From positions 353,967 to 406,466 of the forward strand of contig CAJNDS010002455.1 of NCBI GenBank assembly GCA_905221605.1: 52,500 nt of DNA, written 5' to 3'. A program made the translations under genes and the position numbers. Each line of letters opens with the position of its first letter. Positions within the stretch are counted from its first letter, which is position 1. Below the pieces are notes generated by a model. That model was not told where the DNA came from, made no database searches, and saw only the letters and a list, made by a program, of their open reading frames with translations. Below, piece after piece: positions 36,479 through 41,200 of this stretch. The DNA comes from Symbiodinium natans. Its lineage: Eukaryota; Sar; Dinophyceae; Suessiales; Symbiodiniaceae.

Positions 36479-37445
36479 GAGCAAATTGTGGGAAGAGAAC
36501 CTATGCCTATAAGAGGGTTGCTCCTTGACAGCTTGACCGCATTTGCAACACATGTGTCTGTGGGCTTGAGGGACTTGGGGTTGAACTCAGACAGACCCGA
36601 TTAGGGTTTAGGGTTTGGGGTTTAGAGCTTGGGGCCGTGTATTTTGGGGTTTAGGGTTTCGGGGGATTGCCTCCAAGACCCTCAACCCTAAGCCCATAGG
36701 TACGCATTTGGGGTGTCTCGGAAGTGGGTTTGGTGCTCATAGAGTTAAGCAGTAGCGCAGGGTTCAGAGGATCGGAAAGCCCGGTTTGGAGAATGAGGCT
36801 CGAGTTCAGCTTTGCGGTCTTGGGGTGCTTAGTCAGAGCTGACGTTTACACGCCTGACTCCCGGACGAAGGAGGCCCAACGGCACACGCCATCTTTTCGC
36901 ACCACCACGAGAGGGTACCCCGGGCGGGCCTCCGCAGCAGCAACAGACAGCAGCTGCTCCATGGCACGATGGAGGAGTCCCACTGGGCGGAGATCTGTGA
37001 GCAGGTGCCGCTGCACACGCACAAGCAGCACTTCATGAAGGCCGGTTTCAAGCCACGCTCTGTGCCCTACCAGCACTTCTCCACACACACCAGCAAGAGC
37101 GTGCCCGCCAGGTCCAGGGTTGGGGTGCAGGATTTAGGGTCTAGAGTTTAGGGGTTTGGGGTTCGGGTGTATAGGGTTCAGGGTGGGGGCGAAGTTTCAT
37201 CAACCCCAACGACAAGCTGGCTCGAAATCTCAAGGACAAGGCGACAATGACAACAACCCCAAACCTTCAAAACTAAACCCTAAAACTCTACAACCCTACA
37301 CCCTGCAACCCTATAACCCTACAACCCTACAACCCTACAACCATAAACCCTAAACCCTAAACCCTAAACCTTCCGTGACCAGGTCTTTTTGGGCTCCTTC
37401 GAGCTTGCAAAGAGCCGCCTCTCGCACGAAGCGGGGCGTCAGTGA
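17521..37445 (+). CDS. SLC25A26: Mitochondrial S-adenosylmethionine carrier-like gene, multi-exon
   Basis: About fourteen short + strand segments read in order as a six-helix mitochondrial carrier of the inner membrane. Cues: SGALAGM (helix 1), LYPLDCLKSLGLQ (first PxDxxK signature), LYRGCGIALAG, PASAVFFVTY (helix 2), ASVAGELAASVVRVP (helix 3; the SAM carrier has ASxGEVAACLVRVP here), TALRD, LQYPLYEYFK (helix 4), CGSAAGLISAT joined to ITTPFDIVKTRLN (helix 5 and third signature), GFFVGAGYRAA and VFLGSFELAKSRL (helix 6). Exon candidates: 17521, 17750, 19474, 22853, 24443, 26392, 28256, 29223, 30501, 31979, 33157, 33890, 35222, 37383. Most neighbours are phase-compatible. SAM carriers exchange cytosolic SAM for mitochondrial S-adenosylhomocysteine. 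Odd points: the second signature lacks the usual acidic-xx-Lys after RVP; exon 26392 fits the frame but not the family; some joins need GC donors. Carrier superfamily is near certain; SAM specificity is likely. The 5' end is not located. Confidence 0.75.
17608..17703 (+). repeat. TTTAGGG array inside carrier intron
   Basis: About twelve G-rich heptamers forming most of the intron between 17601 and 17750. Confidence 0.95.
17750..17813 (+). CDS. Carrier exon, first PxDxxK signature
   Basis: After TTGAAAG the frame reads TTELTLYPLDCLKSLGLQHD. Pro-Leu-Asp-x-x-Lys is the hallmark after odd-numbered carrier helices. Ends at TCA|GTTTTT, phase 0. Confidence 0.65.
18381..18452 (+). CDS. Candidate exon in carrier interval
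   Basis: 72 nt between TTTCAG and GTAAAC, phase 0 at both ends, reading GPRAALLEDSPAVLPRRGIC. It keeps the frame from 17813 but has no counterpart in known carriers, so it may be a loop insertion, belong to another transcript, or be chance. Confidence 0.3.
18531..18650. mobile_element. Diverged family B element
   Basis: GATGCCCAGTAATGCCC at the left, GTTCCCTTAAGAAC in the middle and CTGAGCAACC at the right follow the order of family B words, with many changes. TTTAGGG repeats lie just upstream. Confidence 0.4.
19008..19066. mobile_element. Family B element, internally deleted
   Basis: Left end CAGCTTAGTGGTGCCC joined almost directly to right end AATATGGTTACTGGTCTACC; the central 60 bp present in other copies is missing. 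Confidence 0.6.
19260..19455 (-). repeat. CCCTAAA/CCCCAAA alternating array
   Basis: C-rich array in which CCCTAAA and CCCCAAA heptamers alternate in near-regular groups of two or three, suggesting amplification of a mixed unit. Confidence 0.9.
19474..19524 (+). CDS. Carrier exon, matrix loop into helix 2
   Basis: After CAACTTCAG the frame gives LYRGCGIALAG, the conserved segment before helix 2. A GC donor at 19505 would join it to GG-GCT at 22853 with exact family spacing (LAG-AAPASAVFF). The telomere-type donor G|GTTTAG at 19525 is also in frame but adds Cys-rich residues. Confidence 0.6.
19535..20100 (+). repeat. Degenerate TTTAAGGG / TTTTTAGGG array
   Basis: About 560 bp of irregular G-rich words (TTTTTAGGGTTTAAGGG, TTTTCAGGGTCTAAGGG) giving a loose 17-20-bp periodicity. 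It looks like an aged telomere-type array that expanded under a different unit length. Confidence 0.85.
20491..21722 (+). CDS. Ubiquitin-like/ankyrin-repeat protein gene, three exons
   Basis: Segment 1 (20491-20637) starts MIRVWGISGEEL and continues FALKRYLRQLYSFP, the beta-grasp N-terminus common in dinoflagellate ankyrin proteins. Segment 2 (20801-20890) continues the fold: GTIVENASVLKAPMDLQLLL. Segment 3 (21063-21722) has about six ankyrin repeats of the TALMHACKKGHVEIARLLVE / AGADKD type, ending in a TAG stop after a non-ankyrin tail. Such proteins are probable binding scaffolds; the partner is unknown. Segments 1-2 and 2-3 are separated by MITE-like elements plus telomere-type repeats. 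Keeping the ankyrin frame needs each intron cut at TTG|G ... CCAA|GG; plain GT-AG cutting at the second junction shifts the frame by one. It lies inside a carrier intron on the same strand. It could be a live gene with introner introns, or a decaying copy. The tail after residue GADRDLTGK may be read-through into an intron. Confidence 0.78.
20638..20800 (+). mobile_element. Family A element in ankyrin intron 1
   Basis: TTGGGGAG at the left and TCCCCAAGG at the right; internal GGTTCATATAGCC and GGGTATATGC match the copies at 781 and 28996. A CCCTAAA block fills its right half (20720-20775). It sits exactly between the two halves of the ubiquitin-like domain. Confidence 0.65.
20891..20944 (+). 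repeat. TTTAGGG block in ankyrin intron 2
   Basis: About six G-rich heptamers preceded by GTAGCCC, a copy of the family B terminal word, so the array seems to have expanded inside or next to the element. Confidence 0.85.
20945..21062 (+). mobile_element. Family B element in ankyrin intron 2
   Basis: TIRs CTTGGTAGCCCAGAGGTACC and GGTTACTGGGCTACCAAG. Interior TTCCCTTATAAAGTAGCCA and GGGTGCCCTTCTTATAATA. The right TIR abuts the first codons of the ankyrin exon (GNEAEEELLHAA). Confidence 0.8.
22260..22310 (+). repeat. Short TTTAGGG block and surrounding intron
   Basis: Marks the 21723-22852 stretch. This holds short TTTAGGG blocks (22265, 22470, 22658), CCCTCAA/CCCTAAA blocks at 22785-22848 and otherwise intron-like sequence with no further gene. 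Confidence 0.7.
22853..22898 (+). CDS. Carrier exon, helix 2
   Basis: Reads AAPASAVFFVTYAPG. PASAVFFVTYE-like sequence is typical of carrier helix 2. Acceptor CCCCAGAG|GG, donor GG|GTGGCAAG; the phase-2 end fits the next exon. Confidence 0.7.
22985..23100 (+). repeat. TTTAGGG array
   Basis: About sixteen perfect G-rich heptamers in the carrier intron 22899-24442. Confidence 0.95.
23250..23405 (-). repeat. CCCCTAAA/CCCCCTAAA variant array
   Basis: C-rich array of units with one or two extra C, so 8-9 bp instead of 7. A TTTAGGG block follows at 23528-23600. Confidence 0.9.
23772..23880. mobile_element. Family I element, copy 2
   Basis: GTTCCCCTACTACCCCCC then GGTTCCCCCCCATAATTAAG at the left and AGGCGTAGTAGACGTAGGG at the right. 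Related to 2205-2303 and to the reverse complement of 32662-32730. Confidence 0.5.
24238..24355. mobile_element. Family J element, copy 2
   Basis: Uninterrupted copy: TGTAACTTTAGATCCTTAGC, TTTGGGTTTCTTAATATGGC, then TATAGCTACCCTTCTGAGTG and CAGCCAAG. Serves as the reference for the interrupted copy at 13096. Confidence 0.65.
24360..24435 (-). repeat. CCCTAAA array
   Basis: About nine heptamers ending directly at the acceptor (AAACCAG) of the helix-3 exon. Confidence 0.93.
24443..24530 (+). CDS. Carrier exon, helix 3 (SAM-carrier signature)
   Basis: Reads SLGIVAASVAGELAASVVRV then PVAGAFEGR. AAS-x-GE-x-AA-xx-VRVP is the most SAM-carrier-specific segment of the gene. Donor GTCTCC, phase 0. 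The residues after RVP diverge from the usual TEVVKQR, so the true donor might be the earlier GTCGCC. Confidence 0.72.
25139..25259. mobile_element. Family J element, copy 3
   Basis: CTTAGGGGGGCT at the left and CCCTCCTAAG at the right act as an imperfect inverted repeat around the GATCCTTAGCCTTTTTGGG core. Confidence 0.65.
25260..25715. other. Unassigned intron segment
   Basis: Non-repetitive. A 103-codon minus-strand frame exists (25276-25587) without family features. I see no supported gene. Confidence 0.35.
25716..25816 (-). repeat. CCCTAAA array
   Basis: About fourteen heptamers, two with an extra A. Smaller blocks at 26160-26200 and 26312-26372 continue the same intron. Confidence 0.93.
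26392..26463 (+). CDS. Candidate carrier-interval exon, hydrophobic
   Basis: After GCCCCCAG, phase 0, reads TGCASLALPGVSVFLASFQA. It resembles an even-numbered carrier helix (P-x-V-xVFxASF) but does not fit the expected position. Parts of it recur at 26559-26590. Could be a duplicated helix-2 exon. Confidence 0.4.
26559..26600 (+). repeat. Partial copy of the 26392 exon end
   Basis: GCCTCCTTTCAGGCCATCCT repeats 26437-26456 with one change, and the following GAGCTCCCCCAGACACCGAA recurs at about 26757. These are short local duplications separated by TTTAGGG/TTTGGGG blocks. Confidence 0.7.
26668..26748. mobile_element. MITE-like family G element
   Basis: Inverted halves CTTTAACCTTTTTGGGG and CCCAAAGGTTAACCTTTAG around GTATAATCC/CCTTATAATC. 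A relative lies at 45226-45310. Confidence 0.5.
26821..26965. mobile_element. MITE-like family F element
   Basis: Long terminal inverted repeats: GATGTTCCCCCTTATGGTAA and CAGTCCTTAGTAGGG at the left, CCCTATTAAGGACTG and GCATAAGGGGGAACAACC at the right, with a CCCTAAA block in the centre. Two arms of about 36 bp could form a strong hairpin. Confidence 0.7.
27512..27590. repeat. (CACG)n / (GCGC) alternating tract
   Basis: Alternating purine-pyrimidine sequence (CACGCACGCACACATGCGCG and similar) with Z-DNA potential. Open frames here are repeat artefacts. Confidence 0.88.
27695..28235 (-). repeat. CCCTAAA/CCCTAAAA array, 540 bp
   Basis: Mixture of 7-bp CCCTAAA and 8-bp CCCTAAAA units with CCCTGAAA variants, arranged in alternating blocks. 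It ends 20 bases before the island at 28256. Confidence 0.93.
28256..28301 (+). CDS. Carrier exon candidate, segment before helix 4
   Basis: After CTTGTAG the frame reads ATALRDMCQSRLPSG and ends at G|GTTTAGGG. TxLRExP precedes helix 4 in the SAM carrier, and TALRDM fits that. The phase-1 end joins 29223 in frame. The donor is a telomere heptamer. Confidence 0.5.
28304..28383 (+). repeat. TTTAGGG array
   Basis: About eleven heptamers directly after the preceding exon, as its intron start. Confidence 0.95.
28384..28820 (+). other. Low-GC segment with possible coding remnants
   Basis: Non-repetitive, less GC-rich sequence. Overlapping frames include NKSVYVHVEILEG and, in another register, SFFKSAGETSLFMFTWRSSK ending at AAG|GTTCGT. 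Neither belongs to the carrier; possibly exon remnants of another gene. Confidence 0.3.
28851..28975. mobile_element. MITE-like family C element, copy 1
   Basis: TTGGAGGTTCTTGGGTACTT at the left and AAGTACCCTGAACCTTCC at the right, with internal inverted CCCCAATCATA / ATGATTGGGG. Other copies: 30169, 50665, 51605. Confidence 0.75.
28996..29085. mobile_element. Family A element, copy 3
   Basis: TTTATGGTTCATGTACC, TTAATAGGAATC, GAGGGTATATGACC and GGGGTTCATTTGGTCGC follow the order of the copies at 781 and 20638. The ends are less well preserved. Confidence 0.55.
29223..29267 (+). CDS. Carrier exon, helix 4
   Basis: Reads SLQYPLYEYFKYAA. LQ(F/Y)PLYE-x-LK is typical of the end of carrier helix 4 in SAM carriers. 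Acceptor alternatives CCCCTAG, CCGAG and GGCAG differ by a few residues. The end may be AA|GTACGC or a GC donor that fits the next exon's phase. Confidence 0.65.
29270..29845. other. Unique non-repetitive intron segment
   Basis: About 575 bp with no telomere-type repeats, unusual in this window. A 67-codon minus-strand frame (29533-29736) has no recognisable motif. Could be an unrecognised insertion. Confidence 0.35.
29846..30140 (-). repeat. CCCTAAA array with CCTAAAG variants
   Basis: C-rich array that turns into a G-rich TTTAGGG block at about 30128 (C-rich to G-rich junction). Confidence 0.93.
30169..30293. mobile_element. Family C element, copy 2
   Basis: ACTTGGAGGTTCATGGGTAC at the left, GTTCTAAGTACCCATGAAC at the right. 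Confidence 0.75.
30501..30555 (+). CDS. Carrier exon, loop before helix 5
   Basis: After TTCCGCTGCAG, phase 1: AASQWMTKTGRPKSVEE. Ending at AC|GTTTGTGC (phase 2) joins to 31979 and gives VEETAAAGCGSAAGLIS, with the same residue spacing to TTP-D as in the human SAM carrier as I remember it. Confidence 0.6.
30570..31095. other. AT-rich intron segment
   Basis: Non-repetitive apart from a short TATATATGTG run near 30708. No feature supported; part of the carrier intron 30556-31978. Confidence 0.45.
31096..31465 (-). repeat. CCCCTAAA octamer array
   Basis: About 270 bp of 8-bp CCCCTAAA units passing into 7-bp CCCTAAA on the right. A second such array is at 47850-48060. Confidence 0.95.
31565..31660 (+). 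repeat. TTTGGGG array
   Basis: About eleven TTTGGGG heptamers in the G-rich orientation; mirrored by CCCCAAA at 31826-31965. Confidence 0.93.
31826..31965 (-). repeat. CCCCAAA array
   Basis: C-rich counterpart of 31565-31660. The two form an inverted pair that could pair in RNA or single-stranded DNA. Confidence 0.93.
31979..32023 (+). CDS. Carrier exon, helix 5
   Basis: After GCTTTCAG the frame AAAGCGSAAGLISA ends AC|GTGGGC, phase 2, and joins 33157 to give ISAT-ITTPFDIVKTR. From Cys-Gly to the PFD signature the spacing equals that of known SAM carriers. Confidence 0.72.
32570..32930. mobile_element. MITE-like family K cluster
   Basis: Three related units: CAAGAACCCCCCAAAAAG ... TTTGGGGTTCTTAAG, then CTTAAGAGCCCCCCCAAAAA ... 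TTGGGGGCTCTTAAG, then a third ending GGGGGTTCTTAAG. All share TTATAGGGAAGAGT interiors. They appear nested or tandemly inserted. Confidence 0.65.
32662..32730. mobile_element. Family I element, inverted partial copy
   Basis: Reverse complement resembles the left half of 23772-23880 (TACCTACCCCCCATAATT). Lies between family K units. Confidence 0.4.
33157..33225 (+). CDS. Carrier exon, third PxDxxK signature
   Basis: After GTGCCAG, phase 2: ITTPFDIVKTRLNLRPVMDH, then TGG. Pro-Phe-Asp-Ile-Val-Lys-Thr-Arg is a textbook carrier signature and the firmest single exon here. The donor could be GG|GTTAAG (33226) or CCG|GTGATG; only the latter keeps phase 0 with 33890. Confidence 0.82.
33890..33965 (+). 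CDS. Carrier exon, matrix helix between 5 and 6
   Basis: Reads ASFIRAAEHGGRVPSWAAGF, then LRVFQ, ending at AAG|GTTTAGAG-type telomere repeat. Phase 1 end matches 35222. Lies directly after a CCCTAAA array (33815-33885). Confidence 0.6.
35222..35304 (+). CDS. Carrier exon, start of helix 6
   Basis: After CCGTTCCAG, phase 1: AAGFFVGAGYRAAPTSA. GFFVGAGYRAA fits GLFAGVxPRMA of the family. The end is uncertain: a telomere donor at 35305 (AGG|GTTTAG) keeps the frame but adds about nine residues; a GA donor after TCAGCC would be closer to family length. Confidence 0.58.
36354..36480. repeat. Poly-C and (GA)n microsatellite
   Basis: Poly-C run at about 36354-36374 and a (GA) run at 36420-36475, separated by TTTAGGG-like words. 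35305-36353 holds short telomere-type blocks in both orientations and no gene I can support. Confidence 0.88.
36938..37111 (+). CDS. Exon-like segment nested in last carrier intron
   Basis: Longest exon-like island in the carrier interval: 174 nt from CTCCGCAG to GCCAG|GTCCAG, phase 2 at both ends, with ordinary composition (MEESHWAEICEQVPLHTHKQ, PYQHFSTHTSKSVPAR). It is not carrier sequence. It may be an exon of an overlapping transcript or a captured gene fragment. No family recognised. Confidence 0.45.
37383..37445 (+). CDS. Carrier terminal exon, helix 6 and stop
   Basis: After CCGTGACCAG, phase 0: VFLGSFELAKSRLSHEAGRQ then TGA. FxGS(F/Y)E closes carrier helix 6 and the stop falls at the expected distance. 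A CCCTAAA-like array sits just upstream. Confidence 0.72.
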   Translation, partial: VFLGSFELAKSRLSHEAGRQ

Positions 37446-37662
37446 CATCCCCTGCGCTTGCCACGCAAAGGATTCGGGGCTACTTTTCGTATAATCCTGA
37501 TTTCTTCAGCCCTACGGTCAAAACTTATGATAAGAAAGGTTCGAAGGTCCACCAGAGTCTGGGACATTTCTTAACCAGGCAGATGTATTAAGAAAGGTAG
37601 ATTTGAGGCGAGAGTCTTGAAAACATTTCTTATTCAACCTGTCCAACCCTTTGCTTTCTCCG

Positions 37663-37824
37663 CCCTCCAGCCCTCCAGCCCTCCAGCCCTCCAGCCCTCC
37701 AGCCCTCCAGCCCTCCAGCCCTCCAGCCCTCCAGCCCTCCAGCCCTCCAGCCCTCCAGCCCTCCAGCCCTCCAGCCCTCCAGCCCTCCAGCCCTCCAGCC
37801 CTCCAGCCCTCCAGCCCTCCAGCC
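37663..37824 (+). repeat. CCCTCCAG octamer minisatellite
   Basis: About twenty perfect CCCTCCAG units. The opposite strand of the same octamer appears at 38026-38425 and 39256-39356. The coding-like frames are artefacts: three octamers make eight codons. Confidence 0.95.
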
Positions 37825-37825
37825 A

Positions 37826-37955
37826 GGGTTTAGGGTTTAGGGTTTAGGGTTTAGGGTTTAGGGTTCCAGGTTTAGGGTTTAGGGTTTAGGGTTTAGGGTT
37901 TAGGGTTTAGGGTTTAGGGTTTAGGGTTTAGGGTTTAGGGTTTAGGGTTTAGGGT
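37826..37955 (+). repeat. TTTAGGG array between octamer arrays
   Basis: About eighteen G-rich heptamers. It begins where CCCTCCAG ends (CCAGGGTTTAGGG), so the two repeats share an AGGG joint. Confidence 0.95.
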
Positions 37956-38025
37956 TCATGTTTCAGGGCCCGGGGTTTAGGGTCCCCCTCCTAGACTCTG
38001 TCCCTCCAGCCCTTTCTTGCTCCCA

Positions 38026-38425
38026 GGCTGGAGGGCTGGAGGGCTGGAGGGCTGGAGGGCTGGAGAGGGCTGGAGGGGAGGGCTGGAGGGCTGGAGGGCT
38101 GGAGGGCTGGAGGGCTGGAGGGCTGGAGGGCTGGAGGGCTGGAGGGCTGGAGGGCTGGAGGGCTGGAGGGCTGGAGGGCTGGAGGGCTGGAGGGCTGGAG
38201 GGCTGGAGGGCTGGAGGGCTGGAGGGCTGGAGGGCTGGAGGGCTGGAGGGCTGGAGGGCTGGAGGGCTGGAGGGCTGGAGGGCTGGGCTGGAGGAGGGCT
38301 GGAGGGCTGGAGGGCTGGAGGGCTGGAGGGCTCTGGGTCTGGAGGAGGGCGGGAGGGTTGGAGGGCTTAATCCTGGAGGGCTGGAGGGCTGGAGGGCTGG
38401 AGGGCTGGAGGGCTGCGCATGTGGA
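38026..38425 (-). repeat. CTGGAGGG octamer minisatellite (inverted)
   Basis: About 45 units in the orientation opposite to 37663-37824, with a few irregular units near 38060-38080 and 38280-38370. Together with the left array it could form a long foldback. A 249-codon frame here is a repeat artefact. Confidence 0.95.
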
Positions 38426-38452
38426 GCGTATCCCGCATCTGACCCTCTAGTT

Positions 38453-38540
38453 CGGAGGAAGATGTCGACTCAAGCAGCGGCTCAAGAGGTGGTGGTGGCA
38501 AGAGCTGCCCAAAGCTGCCCAAAGGCCTGCGGCGCTCGCC
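38453..38540 (+). CDS. Possible exon, acidic/Ser/Gly-rich
   Basis: After CTAGTTCGGAG the frame EDVDSSSGSRGGGGKSCPKL is plausible as coding, but alternative frames are also open and low-complexity sequence follows. Weak. Confidence 0.2.
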
Positions 38541-39100
38541 CTTCCCGCCCTTCCCGCCCGCTCCGCCCACCCCGCTATGGCTCATGGCCCCATGGTCCCA
38601 TGGCTCCATGCCTCGTGGTCCCATGCCCTTCTCTTCCAAAAGCTGACGGAAGGGTTCCGCCCTTCCCGCTTCCCGCCCTTCCCGCCCACCCCGCTATGGC
38701 CCCATGATCCCATGGCCCTATCCCGGCCATGGCTTAGGCGGTCCCATGGCTCAAACCCCTGGCCCCATGCCCCCCTCCTTTTTTCCGCCCTTCCCGCCCG
38801 CTCCCCACCCCGCATGGCTCATGGCCCCATGGCCCCATGGTCCCATGGCTCTAGCCCACTGGCCCTATGCCCCTTTTCTCCATGTGTGCTGGCCCTATGG
38901 TCCCATGGCTCCATGCCCCCTCGCCCCATAAGCTGACTTTAAAGGGCCCCGACGCATGCCCGCCCTGCCCTTCCCGCCCTTCCCGCCCTTCCCCCCCCTT
39001 CCCGCCCTTCCCGCCCTTCCCGCCCCATGGTCCCACCAGTGCATGCGCGCCCCCTCCGCCCTTCCCGCTCTTCCCCCCGATGGCTCATGGCGCGGCCAGG
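38541..39100. repeat. GC-rich CCCTTCCCGC / CCATGGYCCC low-complexity region
   Basis: Mixture of CCCTTCCCGC words and CATGGCCCCATGGTCCCATG words in irregular arrangement. Open frames on both strands are compositional. Confidence 0.85.
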
Positions 39101-39255
39101 CTGCCATATAGTGCATTCAAAGGCAAAGGGTATGACTAAGAAGCGTTGCCAGAGAGTGTCATGTCTGAGAGAGGCGAGGGAGTTCACCGTAACTTCCCCA
39201 CCCCTGCGTGCGGAGCCTGCCTGTCCCAGAAGAGAGGCATAGAAAACATCACCAC

Positions 39256-39356
39256 TGGAGGGCTGGAGGGCTGGAGGGCTGGAGGGCTGGAGGGCTGGAG
39301 GGCTGGAGGGCTGGAGGGCTGGAGGGCTGGAGGGCTGGAGGGCTGGAGGGCTGGAG
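39256..39356 (-). repeat. CTGGAGGG octamer minisatellite, second block
   Basis: About twelve units. Followed by a 130-bp AT-rich non-repetitive segment (39357-39488). Confidence 0.95.
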
Positions 39357-39488
39357 CCTTGCAAAAAGGCCATTCAATCTGTAATTACGTTTGGGTTGCG
39401 ATTCAGACTCTGAATATAATTATTTTTCTCAATTCGAGAGTCTAATTTCTTGCTTCATAAAATTTCTTAACACAAAGTTCCACCGTAG

Positions 39489-40084
39489 ACCCTAAACCCT
39501 AAACCCTAAACCCTAAACCCTAAAGCGACCCTCAGGCACAAAGGCCGAGGGCCGTAAAGAATCCTTCAGTGGCGGCTCAAGTTTGCGGGGGGATCCTTGG
39601 AGCTCACCTCTCATTAATCCTAACACGCTAAAGCCCTGAAACCCTAAACCCTAAACCCTAGACCCTAGACCCTAGACCCTAGACCCTTGGTTTAGGGTTT
39701 AGGGTTTGGGGTTTAGGGTTTAGGGTTTTGGGTTTGGGGTTTAGGGTTTAGGTTTTTTAAATAGGGGTTCTAGGGGAATCAGATGAAGGGTTCCCTTCTA
39801 GGGGTGTAGGGTTTTGGGCTCAAGGTTCAAGGTTTGCATAAGTTAGTGTAAGATTTAAATTAAACCCTCAACCCTAAACCCTGACTAAGCCGCTTAGGGT
39901 TTAGGGTTTGCGGCGGGAGTGTCGCTTCCCGTACCGGGAACGAGGGGCCATAGGGTTCAGGGTTGAGGGTTTGGGGTATTCCTCAAATTACGCTCGAAAC
40001 CGTAAGCCTAAGCCCTTTCAGAGCTCAGAGCGGGTTCAGGGGTGGAGTTGTTCGCGGCTTGCAGGGTTCCAAGCTGAGAACACA
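39489..40084. repeat. Mixed telomere-type blocks in both orientations
   Basis: CCCTAAA at 39490-39524 and 39640-39690 (with CCCTAGA variants) meeting TTTAGGG/TTTGGGG at 39693-39755, plus intron-like sequence. No gene supported. Confidence 0.75.
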
Positions 40085-40186
40085 AGAAACCCTAAACCCT
40101 AAACCCTAAACCCTAAACCCTAAACCCTAAACCCTAAACCCTAAACCCTAAACCCTAAACCCTAAACCCTAAACCCTAAACCCTCC
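40085..40186 (-). repeat. CCCTAAA array
   Basis: About fourteen perfect heptamers. 40187-40667 is mixed, with a TTTAGGG block at 40300-40345. Confidence 0.95.
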
Positions 40187-40667
40187 CGCCCCCTCGCTGT
40201 TCGGAGAGGCGCGCTAAGGAACCCCCGCCGTAATTCGACAGGAGCCCCATGGGCCGATGTCCAAAATCTAGCTCCCGGCTTCTTCCTCCTAAAAAGCAAG
40301 TAGGGTTTAGGGTTTAGGGTTTAGGGTTTAGGGTTTAGGGTCTAGAATTAGGGCGGACAGCTCTAAACCCGAAACCGATGCCGAGCGGGAACGACAGGAT
40401 CGAGATTTTGAGACGCAGCCAGCAATCTTTCCACTCCTAATCCTTATTGCCGGCACTCTTCAGGGGAACCGCCCTCGGCCCCTTCAAGCATAACCCCAAC
40501 CCTAAACCCTAAACCCTAAACCCTACGTTGATTGCAATGCTCCTGAGGCCCGAGAAGGTTACCCGAAACAACGGCCTTCGCCCTTGAAATCCTTTAAGAA
40601 CCATAATGTGGGGCTGTGTCTGTCTGTCTGTTTAGGGTTTCGGGTTGAGGGTTTAGGGTTTAGGTAT

Positions 40668-40950
40668 TAGAGTGTGTGCGTTTGCGCGTGCGTGCGCGCG
40701 TGCGCGCGTGCGCGCGTGCGCGCGTGCGCGGGAGCGCGCGTGCGCGCGTGTGGGCGTGTGTGCGTGCGTGTGCGCGTGTGCGCGTGTGCGCGTGTGCGCG
40801 TGTGCGCGTGTGCGCGTGTGCGCGTGTGCGCGTGTGCGCGTGTGCGCGTGTGCGCGTGTGCGCGTGTGTGCGTGTGTGCGTGTGTGCGTGTGTGCGTGTG
40901 CGCGTGTGCGTGTGCGCGCGCGCGCGGGTGTGTGTGTGTGTGTGTGTGTT
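40668..40950. repeat. (GTGCGC)n / (GT)n tract, Z-DNA-prone
   Basis: About 280 bp of strictly alternating GTGTGCGC-type sequence ending in (GT)n. Cys-Ala-Arg-Val frames on the + strand reflect the repeat only. Confidence 0.93.
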
Positions 40951-41113
40951 TCTCGAAACTAGGGTTTAGGGTTAAGGGCTTCGGGTTCAGGATTCAGGGT
41001 TTAGAGGTTAGGGTGCTTAACCCTCGACCCCATGACTCTTTTTTGCACGCTCTTGTTAGATTTCTTGTTAGCACGTTGTCAAGTAATGTAGGAAAGATGT
41101 GTGTGTTCCCCAA

Positions 41114-41200
41114 GCCCTAAACCCTAAACCCTAAACCCTACACCCTAAACCCTAAACCCTAAACCCTAAACCCTACACCCTAAACCCTAAACCCTAAACC
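41114..41200 (-). repeat. CCCTAAA array with CCCTACA variants
   Basis: C-rich array. Further mixed blocks at 41265-41295, 41390-41470, 41800-41815 and 41890-41990 leave no unexplained stretch with a gene between 40950 and 42085. Confidence 0.9.

Noticed and set aside
37958-38707. 249-codon frame rich in GLEGWRAG
   Set aside because: Translation of the CTGGAGGG octamer; all three frames are open by repeat arithmetic.
39814-39835. Possible dinoflagellate spliced-leader relic (TTTTGGGCTCAAGG)
   Set aside because: Only a partial resemblance to the conserved leader end, and it is embedded in G-rich repeat words; likely chance.
40672-41120. Cys/Ala/Arg/Val-rich frames
   Set aside because: Translation of the GTGCGC dinucleotide-like tract; three overlapping frames are equally open.
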